The notes under the pieces: generated by a model
What the model was told of the DNA's origin: nothing
The model's database searches: none
The model's input: the letters and a program-made list of their open reading frames with translations, nothing else
Shown: positions 1-7,800 of the stretch, in pieces
Position numbering within the stretch: position 1 is the stretch's first letter
Layout: every line of letters begins with the position of its first letter
Translations under genes and position numbers: made by a program
NCBI GenBank assembly: GCA_964396385.1
Contig: CAYNFH010000163.1
Location: 1 to 15,465 of the forward strand
Length of the DNA stretch: 15,465 nt
Reading direction: 5' to 3'
Origin: CAYNFH01 sp964396385
GTDB lineage: Bacteria > Armatimonadota > Chthonomonadetes > Chthonomonadales > CAJBBX01

Positions 1-255
1 TCGGGCCTCGACCCCAGAGAGCTTCAGCAATACCTCCAGATTGTGGGTCTTGAAGCTCTGGTACTCCTTGAACTCCTTCGGGGCGTGGGGAAACTCCGGC
101 CACTTCAATGTCCGGCAGATGCGCTCTTTGAGCGCCAGCTCGACCACATAGCCTCCGAGATAGATGGCGCCATCGTATCGGCCCTGGCGGAGGAGTACGC
201 GAGCATCGCGAAGCCTCTCCCGTGCAATGCTTCTTAAGTCAGCCCTACTTATCAT
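1..255 (-). CDS. HEPN-domain protein, N-terminal 85 codons (cut by left edge)
   Basis: Reading the minus strand from an ATG at 255 gives an open frame to the window edge. It contains the amphipathic helix typical of small HEPN proteins: RLRDARVLLRQGRYDGAIY, then GGYVVELALKERICR, then KEFKEYQSFKTHNLEVLL. Short HEPN proteins like this are usually encoded next to a MNT-type nucleotidyltransferase and act as toxin-antitoxin or RNase-type modules; that partner, if present, lies past the left edge. The part that would carry the usual Rx4-6H RNase motif is also mostly outside the window, so activity cannot be judged. The start lies 24 bp after the end of the Gfo/Idh/MocA gene on the same strand, so the two may be co-transcribed. 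The ribosome binding site is weak. The family call comes from sequence resemblance only. Confidence 0.75.
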   Translation of the reverse strand, partial: MISRADLRSIARERLRDARVLLRQGRYDGAIYLGGYVVELALKERICRTLKWPEFPHAPKEFKEYQSFKTHNLEVLLKLSGVEAR

Positions 256-279
256 ACGACGCGAAGGTTTCCACGTTTA

Positions 280-1356
280 TTAGTCCAGCAGTGGGACCGT
301 GCGTTTTTCGCGGGCGCTGAGGAGGGCGGTGTCCACGATCTGCTGGCCGATGCGGCTCAGCGCAGGAGATAGGGGACCGGTCACCGGCTCGCCCGTCTCC
401 AGGCTGTGGATCAGGTACTGAATGGGATTCTGGTAGGGCGGGCGGAGCTCATCCACCGGCAAGTCGTGCGCCTCGGGTCTCTCTTTGGTCTGAAGACGGA
501 TGGTGGGCTCGTAGTCGTAGCTGCTGATGGTTCCGGCCGTGCCGACCACGACGAATCCGCACTTTGGCTGCGGCTGGAGGGTCCAGGGATCCGTGAAGGT
601 GCCCCAGCGCGTCTCGTACTTGGAGAGGCCGCGGTCGTACCGCGCCACCGTAATGCTGTGCTCATCCACCTCCAGCCCCGGCGGCTCGTCCACCGTGCAG
701 GTGACCTCGATGGGCGCCCTGCCGCCGTGGAACCAGGTTCCGAGCGTGACGCCGTAGCCCAGGTAATCCAGCAGCGAGCCGCCGCCCGATTCCCGCCGGT
801 ACCACCAGCTCTGCGACTTGCGCCGGGCGGCCTCCTCCTCGCCGACCTCCTCCTTGTCCGCCACGTGGCGCAGCGGGCCGCGGTTGCCGTCGTAGTAGTG
901 CACCTCCGTGACGTCCCCGATGACGCCCTCATCGATGAGCCGCTTGGTGGTGACGTGCGGCGGATACCACGCGAGCGGCCAGTTGATGACCATCGTCTTG
1001 CCGGTGGCCTGCATCGCGCGGATCATGCGGTCGGCATCGGCAAGGGAGGCGGCCATGGGCTTCTCCACCAGGACGTTCACGCCGTACGGGGCGACCTTCT
1101 CCACGTACTCCGCGTGCCGGCCGGTAGCGGGACAGAGGATGACGATGTCCGGCCGGGCCTGCTCAAGGCACTCGCGGTAGTCGGCATAACATCGGTCCCG
1201 CGGAATCTCCAGCTTGCGGGCTACCGGCTCCACGCGGGAGAGGTCCTCGTCCGCTACCCCCACGATCTCGGCCCGGGGGTGCTCCCTGGCCATCCGCAGT
1301 AAGTCCCCCATGTGCATGTGGTCAAAGTTGATGCCGGCGATTCGGTAGGTTTTCAT
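280..1356 (-). CDS. Gfo/Idh/MocA family NAD(P)-dependent oxidoreductase
   Basis: This 358-residue protein has the usual family length. An N-terminal Rossmann fold (strand YRIAGINFDHMHMG at residues 4-17, then EIVGVAD at 30-36) would bind NAD(P). The family signature EKP sits at 98-100, with the lysine expected to contact nicotinamide and substrate. The C-terminal alpha/beta domain contains GGSLLDYLGYG at about 192-202, matching the conserved G-G-x-x-x-D segment of the substrate domain. Members oxidise or reduce sugars, inositols and related polyols in the cytoplasm; the substrate cannot be read from the sequence. The HEPN gene follows closely downstream, and a 421-bp repeat-rich gap separates it from the PhyH-like gene upstream, so it may have its own promoter. 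No strong Shine-Dalgarno sequence precedes the ATG. A long plus-strand frame across the gene is a codon-bias shadow. Confidence 0.9.
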   Translation of the reverse strand: MKTYRIAGINFDHMHMGDLLRMAREHPRAEIVGVADEDLSRVEPVARKLEIPRDRCYADYRECLEQARPDIVILCPATGRHAEYVEKVAPYGVNVLVEKPMAASLADADRMIRAMQATGKTMVINWPLAWYPPHVTTKRLIDEGVIGDVTEVHYYDGNRGPLRHVADKEEVGEEEAARRKSQSWWYRRESGGGSLLDYLGYGVTLGTWFHGGRAPIEVTCTVDEPPGLEVDEHSITVARYDRGLSKYETRWGTFTDPWTLQPQPKCGFVVVGTAGTISSYDYEPTIRLQTKERPEAHDLPVDELRPPYQNPIQYLIHSLETGEPVTGPLSPALSRIGQQIVDTALLSAREKRTVPLLD

Positions 1357-1454
1357 GATTGGTTACCCAGTGACAGAGCGCGTGAATGTCATTCCGAGTA
1401 GTCCCATGGCGCTTGCGCCATGCCGTGTCAAATGAACCCGGAGCGTAACAGCCT

Positions 1455-1739
1455 GTCATCCCGAGGCACGGGTGAGCCGCGCTTTGGCCGCGGAAGCGGA
1501 CAGCGGCGAGGGCCGGTCCCTGGGGGATCTGCTTTTCGTGCCGCTTTGCACGCCGTGTTTCTCAGGGCCGCAACCTGTCATTCCGAGCGCCAGCGAGGAA
1601 TCTGGCCTCCGGGACAGAGGGGCCAGATTCCTCAGTCGCTTCGCTCCTTCGGAATGACAAGCTGTTGCGGTACTGGTTCTAGAGTTACAGAGTACACGTT
1701 GTTGCCGTAAAGCAGATCCCTCGCGAAGCTCGGGATGAC
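1455..1739. repeat. Outer inverted-repeat element that encloses the inner one
   Basis: Two pairs of arms are inverted in the same order. GTCATCCCGAG at 1455-1465 pairs with CTCGGGATGAC at 1729-1739, and GGGATCTGCTTT at 1524-1535 pairs with AAAGCAGATCCC at 1709-1720. The inner hairpin (1577-1658) sits between them. The simplest reading is one copy of a dispersed element inserted into another, or two related elements that have become nested. The arms are separated by unequal spacers, so the left side carries extra sequence. Confidence 0.6.
1577..1658. repeat. Inner inverted-repeat element (long hairpin)
   Basis: The left arm begins GTCATTCCGAGCG and ends GAGGAATCTGGCC at 1607. The right arm begins GGCCAGATTCCTC at 1621 and ends CGGAATGAC at 1658. 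The arms are nearly complementary over about 30 bases around a 13-base loop. This is the size and form of dispersed intergenic hairpin repeats seen in many GC-rich bacteria. It has no run of T after the stem on either strand, so it does not look like an intrinsic terminator, though the RNA hairpin could protect a 3' end. Confidence 0.8.
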
Positions 1740-1777
1740 ATTACTGCCGTCTTGCTCTCCTCAACACTGAACCCGCT

Positions 1778-2650
1778 TCACATGTACCCCGCTGCTCCCA
1801 GGAGCTCGCGGGTTTCTTCGTCCAGGTCCGGCCGGGCGAGGAGGCGCGCGGTGAGGCCATCCTGGGGCTTTGCGCCGTAGATGGAGGGCTTCAGCCAGCT
1901 CGGGCCGTAGCCGAAGAGCAGCAGCCGTCGCATTCCCGAGCCGGGCTGCGTGGGCAGCGCGCGATGCCACAGGCTGCCGGAGGTGAGCACGGCGCTGCCG
2001 GCCGGAAGCCGCAGCACCACCTGGCCGGGCAGGTCCTCGAACTGGCCGCGCGGGAGGTCGCGGTCCTGCCATCGATGGGAGCCGGGCACGACGCAGAGGG
2101 GACCGTTGCGTTCCTCCACGTCGTCCAGGTAGAGCAGCACGTCCATGGTCTGGGGCTGGCACATCCAGGGCGGCAGCGGGTCCGGGACAACGCGCTGGTG
2201 GAAGTGCCACTCGGTCTCCTGGTTGGGGTTGTCCGGGTAGCAGACGCGCCCGGTGAATCCGCGAAGCTGCACGGTGGGACCCATCACCGCCTGCGCGATG
2301 GAGAGCGTGGGCTGCCAACTGAGGAACTCCAGAAACGCCGGGTGCTTGTCCATGAGGTGGCGGATGAAGATGCCGCCGAAGGCCCGGCCGCCGCCCCGCT
2401 CCAGGTGGCCGTCGCGCTCCACGGTCTCGTCCAGGGCGGCGCGAAGCCGATGGATCTCCTCCTGGGGGAGCAGCCTCTCCCTTACCAGATAGCCTTCCCG
2501 CGCCAGGAACCGGACCTCCTCCGGCGTGGCCAGCACCTCCACCTCTCGCACCGGGTTGCCACGGTGGGAGTCGCGGATGCGGTAGGTGACGGTATGCCGG
2601 CCGGGGACGGCGGATTGGTTGAATGCTATGGTCGACGTCTCAAGTGCCAT
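1778..2650 (-). CDS. Phytanoyl-CoA dioxygenase (PhyH)-like protein, divergent metal site
   Basis: This 290-residue protein has the layout of the PhyH branch of Fe(II)/2-oxoglutarate oxygenases: an N-terminal helical part, a central double-stranded beta-helix with DVLLYLDDVEERNGPLCVV at about 170-188 followed by PGSH at 189-192, a distal SLWHRALP with H229, and RRLLLF at 241-246, where the basic residue could hold 2-oxoglutarate. The place of the usual HxD metal pair reads E-W-H-F-H-Q, with H149 and H151, so the aspartate is not in its usual position. The substrate is unknown; PhyH proteins hydroxylate a wide range of small molecules. The next gene upstream is a second PhyH protein, 62 bp away on the same strand, so the pair may act in one pathway. 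The ATG at 2650 directly abuts a tandem repeat, and no good Shine-Dalgarno sequence is present beyond the AGG inside the repeat. Confidence 0.85.
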   Translation of the reverse strand: MALETSTIAFNQSAVPGRHTVTYRIRDSHRGNPVREVEVLATPEEVRFLAREGYLVRERLLPQEEIHRLRAALDETVERDGHLERGGGRAFGGIFIRHLMDKHPAFLEFLSWQPTLSIAQAVMGPTVQLRGFTGRVCYPDNPNQETEWHFHQRVVPDPLPPWMCQPQTMDVLLYLDDVEERNGPLCVVPGSHRWQDRDLPRGQFEDLPGQVVLRLPAGSAVLTSGSLWHRALPTQPGSGMRRLLLFGYGPSWLKPSIYGAKPQDGLTARLLARPDLDEETRELLGAAGYM

Positions 2651-2682
2651 GACCTGGTGACCTGGTGACCTGGTGACCTGGT
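2651..2682. repeat. Four perfect tandem copies of an 8-bp unit at a gene start
   Basis: The unit GACCTGGT is repeated four times without error and is followed by GACA. On the minus strand it reads ACCAGGTC four times and ends directly at the ATG of the PhyH-like gene at 2650, so it fills the 5' leader where the ribosome binding site should be. Each copy holds CCAGGT, whose AGG is the only Shine-Dalgarno-like sequence close to the start. Confidence 0.9.
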
Positions 2683-2712
2683 GACAGGGTGAACCTCACG
2701 GCGCGGGCGCCC

Positions 2713-3585
2713 TCACCCCCGGGTTGTGCGCACAGTTCCATCGTGCGCACCGCCCCCTCTCCCAAGAACAGGAGAGGGGGGACTGTCCAGAGTGTGATTC
2801 ACTGCGACCTCCCAGGAAATGCGGTCGCCGTAGGCGGAGAGGCCGCCGTCTGCCAGCGGGCCGGAGAGGATAGGGTAGCGCAGCTTGCCGTTGTAGCGGT
2901 CCAGGTAGTCCGCGGGCACGTGTTCCAGGTTGAGGAAGTGGAACGCCGCGCCGGCGCGGTCCCGGTCCGTATGGTTGGGGCCGGTTGCGTGCGCCACGCC
3001 GTAGGCGAAGAAGACCACGCCGCCCGCGGGCAGCTCCACCGGAACGGCCCGGTCCTCCGGCGGGTAGCAGCGGATGTGGTGGTCGCTGTACGGGTCGCGG
3101 CTGTGCTCGTACTGCTCGCGGAAGCTGCCCGGAATCACGCGGATGGTGCCGTTCTCGACCGTGGCGTCGTGCACGGCGGTCCACATGGCGGTGCCCCGCA
3201 GCGGGTCCGGGATATGGAAGTAGGCGTTGTCCTGGTGCCAGTTGGTGCCGGCGCCGTGGCGGGCGGGTTTGAGGAAGACCTGGTCCAGGTGAAGGACCAC
3301 CGGGTCGCCGATGAGGGCGCCGACCGCCTCAACCACCTTGGGCGCGAACGGGAGGGCCCGGAACAGCTCGCTGTGCGGCGACATGGGGCAGAGCTGCAGG
3401 TTCTGGTGGTCGTTGGAGTGGGTCTTGCCGTCTCCCTCCGTGGTGACGTTGCGGAGCAGCCCCTCGCGCTTGAACCGCTCGACCTCGGCCTGAAGCGCGG
3501 CGGTCTCCCGCGCGTCCCAGAAGTGGGCGAGGGCCACGTAGCCGTGCTCGCGGAAGTGGCGGACCTGTTCGCTTGTTAGCGGCAT
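2713..3585 (-). CDS. Phytanoyl-CoA dioxygenase (PhyH) family protein
   Basis: The product starting at the ATG at 3585 has 290 residues. It opens with MPLTSEQVRHFREHGYV, the usual PhyH beginning, and GAGGT lies just before the start. The frame is open further upstream (to 3930), but that extension is arginine- and proline-rich shadow sequence. The Fe(II) triad is intact: H117 and D119 in NWHQDNAYF, and distal H199 in GVAHATGPN. R210, in DRDRAGAAFHF, is the likely 2-oxoglutarate ligand. The enzyme would hydroxylate a small organic substrate that cannot be identified. It precedes the divergent PhyH-like gene on the same strand. The last 25 or so residues (SPPSPVLGRGGGAHDGTVR) are encoded by a hairpin repeat and look like an extension added when a repeat replaced the original end. 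Confidence 0.88.
   Translation of the reverse strand: MPLTSEQVRHFREHGYVALAHFWDARETAALQAEVERFKREGLLRNVTTEGDGKTHSNDHQNLQLCPMSPHSELFRALPFAPKVVEAVGALIGDPVVLHLDQVFLKPARHGAGTNWHQDNAYFHIPDPLRGTAMWTAVHDATVENGTIRVIPGSFREQYEHSRDPYSDHHIRCYPPEDRAVPVELPAGGVVFFAYGVAHATGPNHTDRDRAGAAFHFLNLEHVPADYLDRYNGKLRYPILSGPLADGGLSAYGDRISWEVAVNHTLDSPPSPVLGRGGGAHDGTVRTTRG
2753..2780. repeat. Perfect hairpin repeat inside the 3' end of the PhyH gene
   Basis: CCCCCTCTCC at 2753-2762 pairs with GGAGAGGGGG at 2771-2780 across an 8-base loop. Next to it, the palindrome GTGCGCAC appears twice, at 2726-2733 and 2743-2750. The stem is strong, but no T run follows on the minus strand, so it is not a standard intrinsic terminator. 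It looks like a dispersed repeat that has entered the end of the coding region. Confidence 0.7.
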
Positions 3586-3641
3586 GACCTCGGTGTCTCC
3601 TCTATGGAGCCGTTCTGCGGAGCGCGGCCGGATTCCTTGCT

Positions 3642-3983
3642 TCACGGGGAGTGGGCGAGAGAGTATCTGCGGCGCCGGACGTGCGGGCCGTATACGCGGT
3701 CTGCGTGGTACATCAGTCGAGTGGCCACGATGCCTATATCCTCTCCTACCTGGTCGGAGAGGAACTCCCAGTCTGCCCACCTCTCCCGACTCATGCGCAG
3801 GAGGCAGGGTTTGTTGGAACTGCCGATGAGCTCGACGGCCAGGTTGTCCTTGGCCTCTTGAGGAGCCTGGGCGAACAGGAGCCTGATGAGCTGGAGGCGC
3901 TCCTCGCCCGTGTAGTTCGAGCGGATCCATTTGACAAGCTCATGCAGGGAGGGAGCGGGCGAGCGGGCGAGGGAGTGAGACAT
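3642..3983 (-). CDS. Small protein of unknown function (113 residues)
   Basis: I do not recognise this protein. The frame is closed by a TAA just upstream of its ATG, which fixes the start at 3983 unless an internal start is used. From about residue 14 (LHELVKWIRSNYTGEERLQL) the composition is that of a soluble, mostly helical protein, with DNLAVELIGSSNKPCLL and RERWADWEFLSDQVGEDIG in the middle. No signal peptide or membrane segment is visible. The first 13 residues are encoded by a GAGCGGGC direct repeat and may not be original. It overlaps the tail of the DUF1917-like frame in another frame; this frame has the better protein-like composition across the overlap. It ends 56 bp before the PhyH gene on the same strand. 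Confidence 0.5.
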   Translation of the reverse strand: MSHSLARSPAPSLHELVKWIRSNYTGEERLQLIRLLFAQAPQEAKDNLAVELIGSSNKPCLLRMSRERWADWEFLSDQVGEDIGIVATRLMYHADRVYGPHVRRRRYSLAHSP

Positions 3984-4438
3984 TGTCTCAAATTACCGGG
4001 CTGCTTTGAGCGGGAGGAGCGGCGCTCAGCACACAGCTCCTTGAGCTGCTGTTTGAGCTCTTCTTCGTCTATCTCTCCGTTCTTGAGCTGCTCCCGTATG
4101 CGCATCACGTCGGCCTCCTCGTCTGGGCCGTAGCTGTAGACGCAGATGACGCGCCGGTGTGGGTCTCGGGCATTTGGGTTTGCACGGGACGTGGCGACCT
4201 TCGCGTCGCTTCCAAGCTTGCCCTCCTCCGTGGCCGCCTTGATACGTGCCCACACCTCATCAACCTCGGTCGCGTCCACGAAGATCAGCCGCGTGGCGCT
4301 CCGCTCGGTGGTAGCTGGGTAGTCGCCCTTGATCTGCCGAGCGAACTGCCAGTAGGCGTCCGTGAGTCCGGAAGCGCGGGAGTTGGAGTAGGGTGCTGGC
4401 CTATGGCGCTGGTGGGCTTTGATGTCTCCGTGATCCAC
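3791..4438 (-). pseudogene. DUF1917/Bles03-like (putative phosphothreonine lyase domain) gene, damaged 3' end
   Basis: Residues about 29-117 resemble the DUF1917/Bles03 family, annotated as putative phosphothreonine lyase domain proteins: YWQFARQIKGDYPATTE, then RLIFVDATEVDEVWARIKAA, then LGSDAKVATSRANPNARD, RRVICVYSYG and DEEADVMRIREQL. The family would then continue with a short conserved C-terminal segment, which I do not see. Instead a charged stretch (GEIDEEELKQQLKEL) leads into about 70 residues rich in serine, arginine and proline that overlap another gene in a different frame and look non-coding. The start is a GTG at 4438; about the first 25 residues are also atypical and a later start is possible. 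The cellular role of the family is poorly known. The gene points away from the DISARM operon. It could still be an intact divergent gene with an unusual tail. Confidence 0.5.
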
Positions 4439-4806
4439 CGTTGGACACCCAAAGTGAGTTTGTCGAGACGACTTCCCGGGCGTTGAGTTCTGTGTGGGCT
4501 CGTGGAAACCTCGGGAAATGCAGTTGGGTCAGGTCGAGAAGGGGTACTCAGCAAATGGGGCTGCAACGTCTCCGGCGAAGCTCATACACTCCCCTGAGCG
4601 TGCCTTGCCATATGACCTTCGTCCCATGAAGGAATCCGGCGCTCCCTGCCGAAACTGGTGTCGCTGGCCGTCTTGCTTCACGTAGCGCATTCCGAGGCGG
4701 CGAGCGTTACTCCCCTTTCCCACCTGACCGCTCGAAGTGTGACTCCTGCCATCTCTGCAGGACGCCCTCTGGTGCTGGCAGAGCGGCTGGGCGGACACGA
4801 GGTGCT
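4439..4806. promoter_or_regulatory. Intergenic region between divergent genes, upstream of the DISARM operon
   Basis: No protein-like open frame is found in these 368 bases. The DISARM promoter should lie here, because the DUF1917-like gene starts leftward at 4438 and drmD starts rightward at 4807. No convincing sigma-70 promoter stood out by eye. An imperfect inverted repeat, CTCTGC at 4753-4758 and GCAGAG at 4778-4783, lies close to the drmD start, but it is short. GAGGTG at 4799-4804 is the likely ribosome binding site and sits closer to the ATG than is usual. Confidence 0.35.
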
Positions 4807-7800
4807 ATGAGCGTCCGACCCTCTTCGCCGCCGGACCAGGGCCAGATTGTCGAGGTGCGCCAACGACGGTATGTCGTCACGGGCATCCAGCAGATGGCTC
4901 TCCCTGATCACGCAGCCGGAGCCGGTATACACGGTATCGAGCACCTGGTAACCCTGTCGTCCGTCGAGGACGACGCCTTGGGCGAGGAATTGTGCGTCGT
5001 CTGGCAGATCGAGGTCGGCCGACGCGTCTACGAGAAGGTAACCCTCCCCTCGCCGGAGCGTGGTTTCGACGACCCGCCGCGTCTGGACGCCTTCCTCGAC
5101 GCCGTGAGGTGGGGGGCAGCTTCTCTCGCAGACGTGCGGACGCTACAAGCACCTTTCCGCAGCGGCATCGTCATTGAGGATTACCAACTCGATCCGCTCG
5201 TACGGGCGGTTCAGATGCCCCGCGTCAACCTCCTGGTAGCCGATGACACAGGACTCGGGAAGACCGTCGAGGCCGGACTTATCTGCCAGGAACTGATGCT
5301 CCGCCACCGAGTACGGCGCATTCTCATCGTCTGTCCGTCCTCCATTCAGATACAGTGGAGGGACGAAATGCGGGACAAGTTTGGGCTGGAGTTCCGCATT
5401 GTGGATAGCAGCCTCATGCGCGATCTCCGCCGGAAGCGCGGGCTCCACGTGAACCCCTGGGCCCACTTTCCCCGCCTCATCACCTCCATCGACTACCTGA
5501 AGCGTGACCGGCCCCTGCGGCTTTTCCGTGACACCCTGCCGCCCGACGGCCAGCCAACTTACCCGCGCACCTACGACCTCCTGTTGGTGGACGAGGCGCA
5601 CAACGTAGCTCCGGCGGGGAGCGGGAAGTACGCGACCGACTCGCTACGCACGGCAGCCATGCGTTCCCTCGTGCCCCACTTCGAGCACAGGGTCTTCTTG
5701 AGTGCTACGCCCCACAACGGCTACCCGGAGAGTTTCACGGCACTGCTGGAACTGCTGGATAACCAGCGGTTCGCACGCGGCGTAGCTCCCGACCGCGACC
5801 AGTTAGGGGCGGTGATGGTCAGGCGCCTCAAGTCGGAACTGCCGCCGAAGTGGGATGGATCGCTGCGATTTCCGAAGCGCGTCCTAGTGCCTATTGAGGT
5901 GCAGTACACGGACGTAGAACGGAGCGCCCACGCTCTTCTGCAGGCGTACAGCAAGGTGCGCCAGGCGAACGCTCGGGACAACCTGGAGCGGTACGCGACG
6001 GAGTTCGTGCTTAAACTCCTGAAAAAGCGGCTCTTCTCATCTCCCGCCGCATTTTCGGCCACCCTCACGAAGCATGTTGAGTCACTGCGAACCGCACGAA
6101 GAAGAGGAGCATCCCTGGGCTCCCGCCCTTCTATGAGCACTCTTCAGCGACAGGTGAGCGACGCCGAAGAAGAGTTCGCCGACGATGATCAGTTTGAGGA
6201 GGCTACGGAGGGGACCATTGATGCGGCCAGCCGCCTCTTCCATCCCCTCACTGGCGACGAAGAGAAGCAGGTCGCCGACCTCACTCGCTGGGCGGAGGAC
6301 GCCTCAGCACGGCCCGACAGCAAGGCGAAGGCGCTCCTGCAGTGGCTTCATAGCAACATCAAACCTGGAGGGGCTTGGACGGACCGGCGCGTCATCATCT
6401 TCACCGAGTACCGTGCCACCCAGAAGTGGTTACAGGGGGTACTCGCCCAGGCGGGACTCGCAGAAGGAAGGGGAGAGGAGCGCCGTCTCCTTATCTTATA
6501 TGGTGGGATGCCATCCGATCAGCGTGAGGCAGTGAAGGCAGCGTTTCAGGCAGACCCGTCCGTATCCCCTGTGCGTATCCTTCTGGCAACAGACGCCGCT
6601 TCTGAGGGCATTAACCTCCAGAATCACTGCGCCCGGCTCATCCACTACGAAATACCCTGGAACCCCACCCGCCTGGAGCAGCGGAACGGACGCGTAGACC
6701 GGCACGGACAGCGCGAGCCGGAGGTGAAGGTGTTCCATTTCGTAAGCGCGGGTTTTACGGAACGCCTCAAGCAGTCCGGAGCGGTGCCGCCGAGCGCACT
6801 CGACGCTGACCTGGAGTTCCTCGCGCGCGCCGTCCAGAAGGTGGAGAACATCCGGCAAGACCTGGGCAAGGTAGGGCCAGTTATCGCGGCCCAGGTGGAA
6901 GAGGCGATGCTCGGTCGTCGAAGTCGGCTCGACACCACAGATGCTGACCGTGCTGCAGAGCCGGTACGCAAGATGTTGACCTTCCAGCGCAGACTGGACG
7001 AACAGATCGCGAAGTTTCGCGAACAGTTGGACGACACCCGGCGGACCCTGCGTTTTACTCCCGAGAACATCCTCTCAATCGTCTCTATCGGCCTTGAAGT
7101 GGCGGAGCAACCACCATTGCAGGAAGCTACCCTTGCAGGTGTGTGGCCGGACCCATCGGGCCGCCGAAAACAGTGCCCCGTGTTCACCGTACCGCCTCTG
7201 GGAGGGAGTTGGGCGCAGTGCGCGGATGGGCTGATTCATCCCCACACACGCGAGGTGCGCCCGATTACCTTCGACCATGCAGTTGCGGAGGGGCGCGATG
7301 ACGTCGTTCTCGCTCACCTAAATCATCGGCTCGTTCAGATTTGCCTACGCCTGCTTCGGGCGGAGGTATGGTCGCCGGAGGAGCGGAGGGGGCTTCACCG
7401 CGTCACGGCCCGTCTGGCGCAAGCTGTCGAACTGGATACGCCTGCTGCCATAGCACACGGGAGGTTGGTAGTGGTGGGAGCCGACGGGCAACGCCTTCAT
7501 GAGGAGGTCGTCACGGCAGGAGGGTACTTGCGGGAAGGACGATTCGTGAGGATGAACCTGGGCCAAACCCAGACGGCCCTCTCCGCCGCGCTTCCCGATC
7601 CTGTCCCCGAAGCACTGCGGCGTCGGCTGGTGGAACTATGGCCCACACACGATAAGCCGCTGCTTCAGGCACTGGAAGCGAGGGCAAGAGAGCGGGCAGA
7701 TGGCCTCACAAAGACACTTCAGGATCGCGCAGACAAGGAGGTGTCTGACGTGACGGCCATCCTGAACGAACTAAGGCGGACCATAGTAGCGGAACTGGAG

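Larger units (their letters stand above)
1357..1777. repeat. Repeat-filled intergenic region with several GTCATTCCGAG-type termini
   Basis: No convincing gene lies in these 421 bases. Copies of an 11-base terminus occur at 1388-1398 (GTCATTCCGAG), 1455-1465 (GTCATCCCGAG) and 1577-1587 (GTCATTCCGAG). Inverted copies occur at about 1648-1658 and at 1729-1739 (CTCGGGATGAC). Short open frames here translate to low-complexity peptides such as CHSERQRGIW, the sort of spurious product these dispersed repeats give in many genomes. The region looks like a landing site for dispersed non-coding hairpin elements rather than a regulated promoter region. Confidence 0.75.

Noticed and set aside
43..237. 64-codon plus-strand frame at the left edge
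   Set aside because: The opposite strand reads as a HEPN-domain protein, which explains the open frame.
406..1302. 298-codon plus-strand open frame opposite the oxidoreductase
   Set aside because: It is antisense to a clear Gfo/Idh/MocA gene, has a valine-, histidine- and arginine-heavy shadow composition, and contains no family motif.
1577..1658. Intrinsic terminator
   Set aside because: The stem is strong, but no T run follows on either strand, and the sequence matches a dispersed repeat better.
1420..1710. 96-codon plus-strand frame in the intergenic region
   Set aside because: It is the translation of inverted-repeat elements; such repeats often give spurious protein calls.
1964..2668. 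234-codon plus-strand open frame opposite the PhyH-like gene
   Set aside because: Antisense shadow of a recognised gene in GC-rich DNA, with low-complexity composition.
2689..3579. 296-codon plus-strand open frame opposite the PhyH gene
   Set aside because: Antisense to an enzyme with an intact catalytic triad; the translation is rich in valine, alanine and arginine with no recognisable domain.
3586..3930. Upstream extension of the PhyH gene to a start at 3930
   Set aside because: The extension is arginine- and proline-rich, overlaps the 113-codon gene, and the ATG at 3585 has a GAGGT site and a typical family N terminus.
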